A program made the translations under genes and the position numbers. From Axinella damicornis (lineage: Eukaryota > Porifera > Demospongiae > Axinellida > Axinellidae), in assembly GCA_963931865.1 (NCBI GenBank), contig OZ007514.1, positions 8,844,646 through 8,908,645 on the forward strand: a stretch of 64,000 bases of DNA, read 5' to 3'. Shown one piece after another: positions 35,710 to 46,075 of the stretch; position 1 is the first letter of the stretch; each line of letters starts with the position of its first letter. The notes under the pieces are model-generated. The model made no database searches, was not told the origin of the DNA, and saw only the letters and a list, made by a program, of their open reading frames with translations.

Positions 35710-36224
35710 ATTACTTTGCAGCAAAGGGTGTGATCAGATCTGGCCACACCTCTTTGTAACTCACTCATGTCTCTGGACATCATATCTGTTGACAGCGGTA
35801 TGGACCGTATATGGACAATTGAATTGATCCCTGAGCACTTCAGGTGGACAAGTGATAGCTATACAAAACCAATCAGTACGTTAGCCCACACAATGGGATG
35901 CCGTAATTATAGTGTCACTTGGAAGCACAGCTGTCAAACTGTATGTGTACTGAGACAAATGGGACGAGGGATGACAACACCTAGTTATACGTACTAACTG
36001 TCCCATTACTGATATTCCGTTTTCACTACTTGCATTAACTCTGGAGTACTCTCTTCAACAGCCTTAGTGATAGCGGAATTGGAGATGGTGGAGCCGTGTC
36101 TTTGGGGGAAGCTCTCAGGGTGAACCACAGCTTGGAAACACTGAAGTAAGTAACTGTTTGGGCTCACATGATCTTAGCTGAATAATTACAGTGTTTACTG
36201 GGAAATATCACAAGTCTGTTGCCG
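35710..36224 (+). repeat. LRR tandem unit 5, left part
   Basis: Nearly identical to unit 3 through the exon. It is interrupted after CTGTTGCC by a 793-bp element and continues at 37020. Confidence 0.9.
36062..36145 (+). CDS. LRR exon 7
   Basis: An 84-bp phase 2-2 exon identical to LRR exon 5, showing very recent duplication or gene conversion. The next exon in frame is 9 kb downstream because a 7.2-kb transposon lies in the following intron. Confidence 0.88.
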
Positions 36225-36225
36225 T

Positions 36226-37018
36226 CTCTGCACTGTTAAGGCATGGCTGGATTGTATTTTGAATTAAATTTCGGTCTTCTTCATCACACGATATCTCAGC
36301 ACATGAAAGTGGCACAGACTTTCAGTCTGCACTGAAGTGAAGCTCCACCCTTGTGAATTCATATGGCTTCATAGTTGACCACGCCCACTAATCACGTGGT
36401 GCTCAATACGCGCTGACAAAGCGGTTATTGCTGGTACTTCTCACACAAATACGGAGATGCCTTAAGGCACCTAGGAGCTTCAAACTCTCCATCGAGGCTT
36501 AGCACGATGTCATCTTCAAGATTTTATTTTGGGAAACTTGAAACAAAGCTACGTTTCTTCAGAACTGACAAAAGAAGCCATTTCAAGGGTGTTGTGAAGG
36601 TGCTTTTCAGCTGCCTTAAACACTACAGTAGACTACAGCAGATTTCCCAAAATAAAATCGTTGAATACACATAGGTACCTACCTCCAGAACACCAAAAGA
36701 GACTCCAGCAACAGCTACAAGAGCTCCGTGTCGGCCTTCACCGTCGTCATCTCTACCCTCGCTCCACGATTTTCACAGTCCTAGCACAAGATTCAAAAGC
36801 GGATGGAGGCTACTTTGTTTTGCCCCGAACTACCCATCTACTATGCGTACAAAGAAGCGGTCACATCCTCGCAGTTTCATCTGTGGATGACACAAACAAA
36901 CGCTGGACTAAGCTAACTCACATCGCAACCGCGAGGTAGCTTCCGTGTATCAATTACACTTTTCCGTAATCTCTCCGGATTTGACCAATTCATTCAGCCA
37001 TGCCTTACTATACGTGAG
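36226..37018. mobile_element. 793-bp inverted-repeat insertion in LRR unit 5
   Basis: Sister units read GTTGCCGTATTGTCACGAG uninterrupted. Here the sequence between GT and GT is foreign. The ends hold inverted AAGGCATGGCTG (36238-36249) and CAGCCATGCCTT (36996-37007). Internally, ATTTTATTTTGGGAAA (36521) and its inverse (36643) form another fold-back. The right half, with an open frame at 36661-36939, is related to 22790-23010. Confidence 0.65.
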
Positions 37019-37019
37019 G

Positions 37020-37569
37020 TATTGTCACGAGTGCCGCAGGCTCAAGTGACAATACGGCTACAGATGAGTGATGTTTCCCAGTACACACTGTATAATACAT
37101 TTATCATGTTTCCACGTCATTGGAATGAGTCGATATTGCGGTACTACTTGGTAACGGGACATTGTGGCTTGGCAACAATTGCGCTCACAATCAGCATACT
37201 AACGGTACAGCCTCGTTCCCAGACCGTGTGGGACTTACGTACCGTGCAACCTGAAATGGCTGCCCACAACTTGGTTTGCAGTTGGAGAAGGGGGCCTCTT
37301 GTCATTCTTTGATAATTTGAATACGCAAGCCCTGAGTAAGTTGGCCACCGCCCCTCTAATAGTATAGCCACGCCAAGTCCACACCTCCATCCCTTCTAGC
37401 CCACTCCAGCAGTAAGGTTCCAGGCCAGCATCTGACAAGGCTTACATGCAACTGGTACTATATCCTTCATCATGAATTCCTTGTGTTATACATCCAATAA
37501 CAATCATGCCCTAGGGGGATGCAGTAACCCACTTCCTACATGGGTGATATGGGAAAATCTCACCGCCTA
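37020..37569 (+). repeat. LRR tandem unit 5, right part
   Basis: Continues the unit from the fold-back (GTCACGAGTGCCGCAGGCTC) to CTCACCGCCTA, where the 7.2-kb transposon begins. Confidence 0.9.
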
Positions 37570-37599
37570 CGGTACGCGTCTTTAAAATTGATGCCGAAC

Positions 37600-37790
37600 T
37601 TCGGAAAGTCTTTCCGAAATGCGTTTGCGGCGCGTCTCCGCCGCAAAGCGGAAGGCTTCTTCCGAGATTCGGAAAGTTTTTTCCGGAGAAGCGGAAGGCT
37701 TCTTCCGTATCCGCGGAAGGCTTCTTCCGTACCCGCGGAATGATTCTAGCGCGGAAGCGGATTCCGCGCCAAATTCCGCAATTCCGCGTT
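37600..37790. repeat. left subterminal TTCCG/CGGAA repeats
   Basis: Many inverted CGGAAG(G)CTTCTTCCG units follow the left TIR, for example AGCGGAAGGCTTCTTCCGTA repeated at about 37690-37735. The pattern echoes the TTCGGAAA end of the TIR. It is a likely protein-binding array for transposition, and rich in CpG. Confidence 0.7.
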
Positions 37791-37801
37791 TGTAGCTAGC
37801 T

Positions 37802-37943
37802 AGCGCGAGGGAGCTACTGTGATTCGTGTTACAACGCAGGTTGTGCTACGTTGCCACAAACGATATCTTCAGACTGGAAGCATTGAGAGGCGAACGAAAA
37901 GGATCAGGAAGGCCGACCTTGTGCACCAGTGCCCTTCTGAACA
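37802..37943 (+). pseudogene. partial duplicate of the transposase 5' coding region
   Basis: Matches 38075-38212 of the transposase (from AGCGCGAGGGAGCTACTGTG to GCCCTTCTGAACA) with few changes and a 4-base insertion (CGAA) near 37893 that breaks the frame. It lies just upstream of the real start codon and looks like an internal duplication or recombination footprint. Confidence 0.8.
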
Positions 37944-37986
37944 GCCGCTACATAACTACATTGGATGTAGCTGAGGCCGACACACC

Positions 37987-39218
37987 ATGGCGGATCTGTC
38001 TAAGTATGCTAAGCAGAGGATAGTTTCCTTGAAGGAGAGTGGCTTAACTAGCCGTGAAGTAGTCCAAGCGCTGAAGCGCGAGGGAGCTACTGTGATTCGT
38101 GTTACAACGCAGGTTGTGCGACGTTGCCACAAACGATATCTTCAGACTGGAAGCATTGAGAGGCGAAAAGGATCAGGAAGGCCGACCTTGCGCACCAGTG
38201 CCCTTCTGAACACCATCGAAGATGTAATGCAAGCTGACGACGAGGCGACTGCAGTTCAAATACGTTCCTACTTGCTGCGCCACGGCCATGGGCTGCTGTC
38301 ACTCAGCACGATATTGCGGGGCCGACGTGAACTAGGTTGGACATACCGAGGGTCCGCGTACTGCCAGCTTATTCGGCAGGCAAACAAAGAGAAACGACTT
38401 GAATGGGCTCGAGCTCACATTCAGGACAACTTTGAGGATGTCGTGTGGACAGATGAAACGTCCGTACAGCTTGAGTGCCATAAGAGACTCTGCTGCAGGA
38501 AGAAAGGCGAACGACCCCGCCCAAAGCCTCGTGCCAAGCATCCTGTCAAGGTGCATGTGTGGGCAGGAATTGGATGGCATGGAGCCACCGAAATCTGTAT
38601 TTTTGACGGTATAATGGATGCAGCAATGTACGTGCGCATTCTACAGGTTGCTCTCCTGCCTACCTTTCAACGACCAGAATACGAGAACGGTCACCGCTTC
38701 ATGCAGGACAATGATCCGAAACACACCTCGAGAGTAGCAAAAGCATTCTTTGAACAGAATGGAGTAAACTGGTGGCGCACCCCACCAGAGAGTCCTGACG
38801 CGAATCCAATTGAGAACCTGTGGCACGAGCTGAAGGTCAGTGAATATCACAGTGAGATGTTTCCTAAGTGCTACATTGTTAGTCTGTAGCTTGATTGGAC
38901 TACAAATATTGCACGGTAAGTATTTTTATTACCCGGAAGGATGTTTATTGGTTTCGTCCATAGACCCTCTATTCCACTACATTTATGTACGTATGGCAAG
39001 TGCATGGCAGTCATGCTAATGACATTCTTCTCTGAACTTGTATCCTGTAGGAATACATCCGTCGAGTCATCAAGCCTGCAAACAAAGACGAGCTCGTCCG
39101 AGGAATTCAACAGTTCTGGGGTACAGTGGATGTGCAGAAGTGTAGACGATACATTGGTCATCTCAGGAGGGTGTTACCTCGGATAGTGGAACTAGATGGA
39201 GATGCTACTGGCTACTAG
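37987..39218 (+). CDS. Tc1-family transposase (two exons)
   Basis: Exon 1 is 37987-38835; the intron is 38836-39050 (GTCAGT..CCTGTAG); exon 2 is 39051-39218. The 338-residue product matches the usual Tc1 length. The N-terminus has paired helix-turn-helix segments (about 5-35, and 40-110 with KGSGRPT as the GRPR-like linker). The catalytic triad is D156 (VWTDET), D241 (FMQDNDPKHTS) and E276 (DANPIENLW), with 34 residues between the last two, the DD34E signature. The start has a good context (CACCATGG). If the intron were retained, the frame would end at 38889 and lose 55 C-terminal residues. The triad is intact, so activity is possible. It probably cuts and pastes the surrounding element at TA sites. 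Confidence 0.9.
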
Positions 39219-39643
39219 AAGTGGAATGCCCTCTAGAGATCACACCTGGCTTGTTTCTATAGCATACGTAGGAAGTGGAATGCCCTCCAGATCACACTTG
39301 ACTTGGTTTCTATAGGTAGTACACTAATCTTGTTTTCAATCTACACCAAAGTTGATTTCTGTGCACAACTTTGTGTAATATCCTTTGAAAGCTGTAATTT
39401 GAAAATGCTTTGAATTTGCATCGCAACGTCACCTAGATGATATCCCTGCAATTAATTGCAATAGCGCAATTGCACGATGCACCATGGATAATTAAGACTA
39501 CGTAAACGTTTACGTAGTCTTAATTATCCATGGATGCACTGACGTCACCGGAAGTGGTTTTACCTACAATACAATTATCGCATTCAATCTTCTACCACGT
39601 GTCTCGGTTTTTAATAGCTATAGCTAGTTGGTACTGAAAGAAG
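39219..39643. other. spacer between transposase and RING gene
   Basis: Starts with a diverged ~60-bp tandem pair (GAAGTGGAATGCCCTC twice). It holds a 52-bp perfect palindrome at 39482-39533 and probably the promoter of the RING gene. No coding signal was seen. Confidence 0.6.
39482..39533. repeat. 52-bp perfect palindrome
   Basis: Two 26-base arms without spacer: CCATGGATAATTAAGACTAC then GTAAAC, followed by the exact inverse. It lies between the transposase and the RING gene of the large element. Confidence 0.95.
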
Positions 39644-42170
39644 ATGGAAAGAGCGCACTCCTACATACAAGAAATCAAGGAGAACATCCGCCGCGTGTTG
39701 GATCTGCCACCATGCGCCAGCGAGGTCTCCCTCCCCCCCGGCCCCCGTCGCGATCCGAGGAGCATCATTGCCTCCCTGCAGAACCATCTGGAGGCAGTAT
39801 TGGCCGGCACCAGTAACGGTCCGATGGACATTGCGTCTATTGTGGGGGGCGAAACCACTGTTCCCTCGTCTTCGGAGCAGGACCCGGCCGCCCGAAGGCG
39901 AGGAAACGCTGCTGCTTCTTGTTCTTTTAACCGTTCGGAGCTGGAACTAGCCGCCCGAACGCGAGGAGACGCTGATTCTCTTGTCCGTTCGCAGCAGGAG
40001 CCAGCCGCCCGAGCCCGCTCGGAGCAGGAAACAGCAAACGACATCAAAACAGATGTAAGTTGCTACATACTAAATATTTAACGTCTGATACACGCCATAA
40101 TTTGTCACCTTGAAGATAACGTTTTTCTTTCAAACTTCTAGCATTCTGCAGTGTACCATCTACACTTCAACGCGGAGGAGGTAGTCGCCCCTTGGCGTAA
40201 GAAGTGCGACTGTTGTGGGGAGGAGGCCTTCTTCACATGCTTCGAGTGTCGCAATGGTGAGTACATACAGTATCATCATTTGCGAGTAAGCATGTTGTGG
40301 CCCTGACTGCTTTCACTCTGGTTTTGGAGGCTAATATTTACTATTATGGTAACTTTGACGTGTTTTATGAATTGGTTATTGGTCTGGTAGGAAGTACCTA
40401 TACTTAAAGTATGTACTTCCCGCCAGACCACTATCCATGTCTTTTTATTTGCCAAATAAAAATGAGAGGCAAGGCAAGGGTGATGGCAAGAATCAACCTG
40501 TGTGATCAACCATCACATGTATGTGTTCCTGCAGTGTTGAGTGGTGATGAGGGCCAGGGAGAGGACAGCATTGTTCGGTACTGCCACGACTGTTGTGTAC
40601 GGCAGCATGGGTTGGAGGTGGACAGCCATCCCGTCTTTCCAATGGTCAGTTGCTAACTTGGGGCTTTGGCTTATGTATTACTACTGCTTTGTTGGTGTTG
40701 GTTATGTGAAGCTAGCTATGTGTGTGCACAGTGTGAGGTTAGGTCAGCCAATCAGATCACTCCACATGATCACCACCTGCAGAGTAGACTAGACACTGTA
40801 GGTGTAAACTGGAAGAAGCAATTAGGCTCCAATTTTACAGCTGATGTGTTTGTTATTAGATTTGACCTTTGAGCGGTAGCTTTGATTTGCATTGCGAAGC
40901 CTTGGGATGCAGAGTTCAAAGTGGTGAACAATTGTGTTTCTATTCTTATCTTTCCCAGCTGCTATTTGTTGGGGTAGGTCATCAAATCACAGCCTGCTGT
41001 AAGCAGGCTGTGTACAAGCTCCCGACAATAAAGGCAATGGTGGATGCTTCCCAGGTTGATGCCATCTTTTTTCAACCCAGTGATGATATTCGTGAGGATC
41101 CGTTTGTACTGCCCGACGTGCTTGGGTACCTTGGTATGCCGGACCCAGCACGTTGGGCAGTACCCAGTAACCTCAATCGCCTGGTAGGGATTGTGAAACT
41201 TGCCAGGTGCCTGAGGGTTGATCAAATTTTGGATCACCTGGGAAGCGTCCTGGAGATTGCTCCAGACTCGCTTCGGGTGATGAAGACGGGGATCCTCCGT
41301 AGGAAGATCCGGAACCAACTGAGGTGTGTGTACATCTGTCTTGCTCAAGCATCCTCATCAGAGGTGTACATACATATGTCTGTTTCCAAAGTGAATGTGA
41401 ATTGTTCTACTGAAATCCATCATTGTTTGCTGTTATAGCTGTGTAGCAATATTCCTCTTGTGTCTTTCCTCCCTATTTTTTGTTGTATTAGAATTTCCAG
41501 GTACCTGAGTAAACTCCACACCACCACATGCATCTTCTGCGAAGGGAGCTGGAGAACGCCGCCCCTTCGCAGGGACATGACAACCCTGCCATGCTGCCTC
41601 CAGGAGTCGCACCGAGACTGCTTTAACACTGCAGTTATGACTGGGGCAGACTGTCCATCTTGTCGATTTCCTCTGAACATAGAGGGAGTCATGGCACTAC
41701 AGCGTGCCAAAGGTAAGGCTGTATGCACAGGTTGCCATCACACTAATTGCCATGCACCTACAAGACTTCTTCATGTTCTCTTTCAGTGACTGCAAGCAAC
41801 ACAAATTTGTTGGTCACTAGAGGTGTTATGTATTTCAACATGGCTTGCCATCCTTCAGAGCTCTACTTCTTGGGAAATTGGTTTAGGGGCTCTACTTACA
41901 TTGCATCATAGATTTTGGAAGTTGCCTGCTTGCACTAGTAGTTATCCCTCGCGTTCCCTCCCTGCTCTGTCTACTGTAGCACACAGAGAAGCCGCTGCCA
42001 GACGTCCTCCCCAACCACCTGTCCCCCAACCACCAGTTCCACAACCACCTGTGCACCACTTCAACATCATCGATTGGGCGGCTGTAAGGGCGTCTATCCC
42101 TGAGGAGCTTTTGAACTATCGCAGATGGGAGGAGGCTGAAGGCAGATTCTCTGGGTATAGGCCAGGGTGA
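39644..42170 (+). CDS. RING-finger protein, transposon cargo (six exons)
   Basis: Exons 39644-40054, 40142-40256, 40535-40644, 40959-41323, 41492-41712 and 41980-42170 join in frame (1413 bp, 470 residues). The N-terminus is low-complexity with SEQ(D/E)PAAR.RG repeats. Exons 2 and 3 encode Cys/His-rich segments (KCDCCGEEAFFTCFEC; YCHDCCVRQHG) that may form one zinc module. Exon 4 is a helical domain I do not recognise. Exon 5 holds a variant RING: CIFC, LPCC, HRDC and CPSC pairs. The C-terminus has a PQPPVPQPPV stretch. RING proteins usually act as ubiquitin E3 ligases. Here it could modify host factors or the transposase, but that is inference. All introns are GT-AG and short. Confidence 0.72.
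40380..40432. repeat. hairpin in RING-gene intron 2
   Basis: TGGTCTGGTAGGAAGTAC and the imperfect inverse GTACTTCCCGCCAGACCA surround a short AT loop. Possibly a tiny fold-back insertion. Confidence 0.6.
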
Positions 42171-42632
42171 GAGCAGGAAAGCCGCCCACCCTCCTGCCTA
42201 GCTTCAGTGTGTTTTGTGTATCTATTTTGTGCCTATTTCCTATTTAGGGAAGAGTAGGTAATGCGCCTTCCCCTTGTTTTGTTTGTACCTTTTTGTATCT
42301 TCCGTTGTCATCATTCATTATTAAGTTGAACCGGAAGTGAAGCCATTAATAGCGATTTGTAGCCGGTTAGCGCCTGAGCAGCGCCGCTGCACGCTCTTGC
42401 ATACTATGCGCAAGTGCTGATAGTGATTACGTACTTTCAACAAAATTAATGGCAGATTAAATGCAGGAACTCAAAAACACGTACATTAAATGTAGCAAAA
42501 ATACTGGCAGAAGAGGCAACTCAAATACATTCCTGGGAGGTAGTGTGTGGTGGCACTCCCAACTCACAGTGGCAAATCAATGTTCATATTAAAGTCCTGG
42601 GAGGCACATGTAGTATGTGGTGGCACTCCAAC
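42171..42632. other. 3' ends of the convergent RING and BEN genes
   Basis: Intergenic sequence with no frame of interest. Bases about 42534-42632 hold a 60-bp direct duplication (GGGAGGTAGTGTGTGGTGGC / GGGAGGCACATGTAGTATGT) near the BEN stop codon. Confidence 0.5.
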
Positions 42633-44512
42633 TCACGGATGTCTGCTAGCAGCTCGTAAACCCTTGCAGCATCCCGCAAGAGAGTCCTTACACTTCTCCC
42701 AAATTGTTTTAATGAACTCGTCATTATCCATCTGTGGGAAAATGGCACGAATGTTGTTTTGGAGAAGTCCCAGTTTAACAGGATCAAGTGCTGTCGTCTC
42801 CCCTCGTCCTGTGACAGTGTACTCAGTCATTACGGACACTCCAAAATAGGTGTACTTAGCTAAGGCAATAGCAAGCTTGCCAATGTCCTTAGTGTTTTTG
42901 TAGTACCTATACAGTGAGAGGACTTCATCTGACGACTTGTATTTTCTGGGCGATATCGGAGTTTCTTTGTTCGTTAGGCGAGCAGGGATCTGGGACGGCA
43001 TTCCACTTTCCACTGGCTGACAGATGTCTTCATCCTTGGATCGTATTTCCTCATCAACTAGTGGTCGAGCCAATGTCTTGTCACTGGTTGAAGGTGGAAG
43101 TGGCTCTCCGCATTCCAGTTCAAATTGTCCAAGAGGATAGTCTACATCTTTCAACGAACAACTAGCATCTCCTTCGTTACCACCATGGCAGTCCTGTTGA
43201 AAGTACATACAGGTTGGGGGAGCGCTAGTAGCCCTCATCTGTTTTCCAGAGAGTGAGGGGATCATTGGGTGATAACCAGGTGAAGTCATACCAAAGCTAT
43301 ATGATGGTGGTGGAGAACCAAACGCTGGTGGTAGAGAACCAAATGCTGGTGATGGAGAACCAAATGCTGGTGATGGAGAACCAAATGCTGGTGGGAGTGA
43401 AGTAAAGGAGGAATTACTAGGAGGTGGATTGGTAGCGAATGATGACACAAGGCTGTCCACATCAACTTCATCACCCTTTAGTAATCCTGAATGAGCATTT
43501 TCACTTAGTTTCTTGACAGTGGTCTCCAGCGACAATAGTGATGTTTTCATATCCTGTAGTTTCAGGGACTGTTCTTCCTGTAGTTCCATGTAGTGCTTTG
43601 ACTGTTCTTCCTGTAGTTCCATGTAGTGCTTTGACTGTTCTTCCTGTATTTTCAGGTGCTGCTGTGAACACTGCTTTATAATAGAGGCTAGCAATTCAGC
43701 TTCTAGTGTAGGCGTTTTCTTGATATCCCTTAGCTCACTGGAAATTGTGTCAAGTCTACCTTCCGAGGGTGGCAATCCAACTCCAACTCCTACATGCATA
43801 GTGTGTGTGTGTGTGTGGTGTGGTACAGATTATCAGCTAGTACCCCTTCCCCTCCCTCCACACTTTATGTATGGGGCAAAAACTGGCTATGTCGTTAACG
43901 TTTGAGCTGTTTCTCTCCCAAGGCCTCTGGCTAAATCATCCATCGGCACTGTGCAAAATACAATTTGCTACAGCCATCAACCTCGCATTAAGACTTACCA
44001 AACTTTGCACCACGGTCTGTCTTGTCCTCACTGACAAATATGATGTCCCCACCAGCATGTTTCCGTTTTGGCTCTGCACCCGGTAGTGGCGAAGTGCTGA
44101 GACGCTTCTTCCTCTTGCCTTTGCCAGAGCCCAAGCCCTCGAACAACGACTTGACAACACGACGGTCTGGCGGGTCTGGATCGGATGAGCTGGGTTGGCC
44201 TTTTTTCAACTCTAACTCCGAACCGGCACGGTGCTCCTCGCTCACTGGGCGACTCGAACGAGCGCGGCGTTCCGCGTCTGGATCAATGGCAACAAGTATA
44301 CCACGCCACACTTGCACTTTTCCTTTTTTCGCCAGAAATTCGTACTCGATGTAGTCTCCAACTTGTAGCAAGTCTCGGGAAGGTTCCACAACAGCCCTGT
44401 TGTTCACAGCGACAACCCTGTGTAGCCAGATTTCTTCTTCGGTATTGTCATATCGTTTAGACTGGTTTCCTTCCCATCGAACGAGTACTGTTGGAAGCTT
44501 TTCTTCCGCCAT
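42633..44512 (-). CDS. BEN-domain protein, transposon cargo (two exons)
   Basis: Exon 1 runs 44512 to 43999 and exon 2 from 43789 to 42633 on the minus strand. The junction is phase 1 on both sides (G|GTAAGT, TGTAG|GA), giving 556 residues. The N-terminus (VLVRWEGNQSKRYD..IWLHRVVAVN..VGDYIEYEF) resembles a small barrel/Tudor-like fold. A KR-rich segment (GKGKRKKRLS) may be a nuclear signal. Exon 2 has a coiled coil with three EEQSKHYMELQ-type repeats and PAFGSP repeats. A C-terminal BEN domain follows (KLAIALAKYTYFG, TALDPVKLGLLQNNIRAIFP, then a Trp helix). BEN domains bind DNA or chromatin. It starts near the right TIR, divergent from the element edge. Confidence 0.7.
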
Positions 44513-44579
44513 ATCCTCACTGGTGATAGCTCATCTCTGTGCACTGAGCGCGTTTGTGCCCGGAACACATTTCAAGCTC

Positions 44580-44748
44580 CGGAATTCGCTTCGGAATTCG
44601 CTTCGGAATTGGCTTCGGAAAAAGGTTTCCGAATTTCGCTTAGCTTTTCCGAGAAAGTCACCGGACTCCGTTTACGGATCTTCCGCGTTTGCGTTTATGC
44701 ACTTCCGCGCTTCGGTTTTTCCGGAATTCGGAAACAGCGACGGAAGGG
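44580..44748. repeat. right subterminal TTCCG/CGGAA repeats
   Basis: CTTCGGAATTCGCTTCGGAA repeats at about 44588-44622, then further TTCCGAA/TTCCGG units up to the right TIR. They mirror the left subterminal region without being an exact inverted copy. Confidence 0.7.
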
Positions 44749-44786
44749 TTTCCGAAGTTCGGCATCAATTTTAAAGACGCGTACCG

Positions 44787-45875
44787 TAGTTTCTCTGGCT
44801 AGCATTACTTTGCAGCGAAGGATGTGATCAAATCTGGCCACACCCCTTTGTAACTCACTCCTGTCTCGGGACATCATATCTGTTGACAGTGGTATGGACC
44901 GTATATGGACCATTGAATTGATCCCTGAGCACTTCAGGTGGACAAGTGATAGCTATACAAAACCAATCAGTACGTTAGCCCACACAATGGGATGCCGTAA
45001 TTATAGTGTCAGTTGGAAGCACAGCTGTTGGACTGTATGCGTACTGAGACAAATGGACGAGGGATGACAACACCTAGTTATATGTACTAACTGTCCCATT
45101 ACTGATATTTCGTTTTCACTGCTTGCACTAACTCTGGAGTACTCTCTTCAACAGTCTTCAATATAACAGGATTGGAGATGGTGGAGCCGTGTCTTTGGGG
45201 GAAGCTCTCAGGGTGAACCACAGCTTAAAAACACTGATGTAAGTAACTGTTTGGGCTCACATGATCTTAGCTGAATAATTATGTATTATACAGTGTTTAC
45301 TGGGAAATATCATAAGTCTGTTGCCGTATTGTCACGAGTGCCGCAGGCTCAAGTGACAATACGGCTACAGATGAGTGATGTTTCCTAGTACACACTGTAT
45401 AATACATTTATCATGTTTTCACGTCATTGGAATGCGTCGACATCGGTATTGCGGTACTACTTGGTAATGGGACATTGTGGCTTGGCAACAATAGCGCTCA
45501 CAATCAGCGTACTAACGGTACAGCCTCGTTCCCAGGCCGTGTGGGACTTACGTACCGTGCAACCTGAAATGGCTGACCACGACTTGGTTTGCAGTTGGAG
45601 AAGGGGGCCTCTTGTCATTCTTTGATAGTTCGAATACGCGAGCCCTGAGTAAGTTGGCCACCACCCCCTAATAGTATTGCCACGACCAGTCCACACCTCC
45701 ATCCGTTCTAGCCCCACTCCAGCAGTAAGTTTCCAGGCCAGCATCTCACAAGGCTTACATGCAACTGGTACTATCATCTTGAATTCCTTGTGTTATTCAT
45801 CTATCGTTGGCAATAACATTCATGCCCCAGGGGACGTGATAACCCACTTCCTACATGGGCAATATGGGAAACTAT
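44787..45875 (+). repeat. LRR tandem unit 6
   Basis: The unit resumes after the 7.2-kb element with GTTTCTCTGGCTAGCATTAC. Removing the transposon and the 793-bp insert leaves ~1.08 kb between exons 36062 and 45155, as in other units. Confidence 0.9.
45155..45238 (+). CDS. LRR exon 8
   Basis: An 84-bp phase 2-2 exon: LQYNRIGDGGAVSLGEALRV then NHSLKTL. It is most like LRR exon 4. It is the last clear LRR in the window. Confidence 0.88.
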
Positions 45876-46075
45876 CACCGTAGTTGCTCTGCCTGGCATT
45901 TGATACATTCTCTATGGGAACAGCCATTATCAGACTGTGTTGGAAACATGATAAATTCTTGTACTGTGGTCCAACCAGGGTAGTAGTTTTTCCCTCAATG
46001 TATGGCTGGGCAGTAAAGTTTGCATATCACGATACCTATGCTGTGTATCACGATAGTGTAGACGTATTGGCAACA

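Larger units (their letters stand above)
37570..44786. mobile_element. 7217-bp Tc1/mariner-type transposon with cargo genes
   Basis: The two ends are perfect 38-bp inverted repeats starting CGGTACGCGTCTTTAAAATT. TA flanks both sides (37568-37569, 44787-44788), and sister LRR units show the empty site (GGCCTAGTTTCTCTGG), so insertion at TA with TA duplication is seen directly. Inside are an intact spliced Tc1-type transposase, a six-exon RING gene on the same strand and a two-exon BEN gene on the opposite strand. The subterminal regions are full of TTCCG/CGGAA repeats. TA targeting and a DD34E enzyme agree with Tc1/mariner, although 7.2 kb and two extra genes are far beyond the usual 1-3 kb. 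Nested insertion of a small Tc1 element in another element is an alternative, but no second TIR pair was seen around the transposase. Confidence 0.85.
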
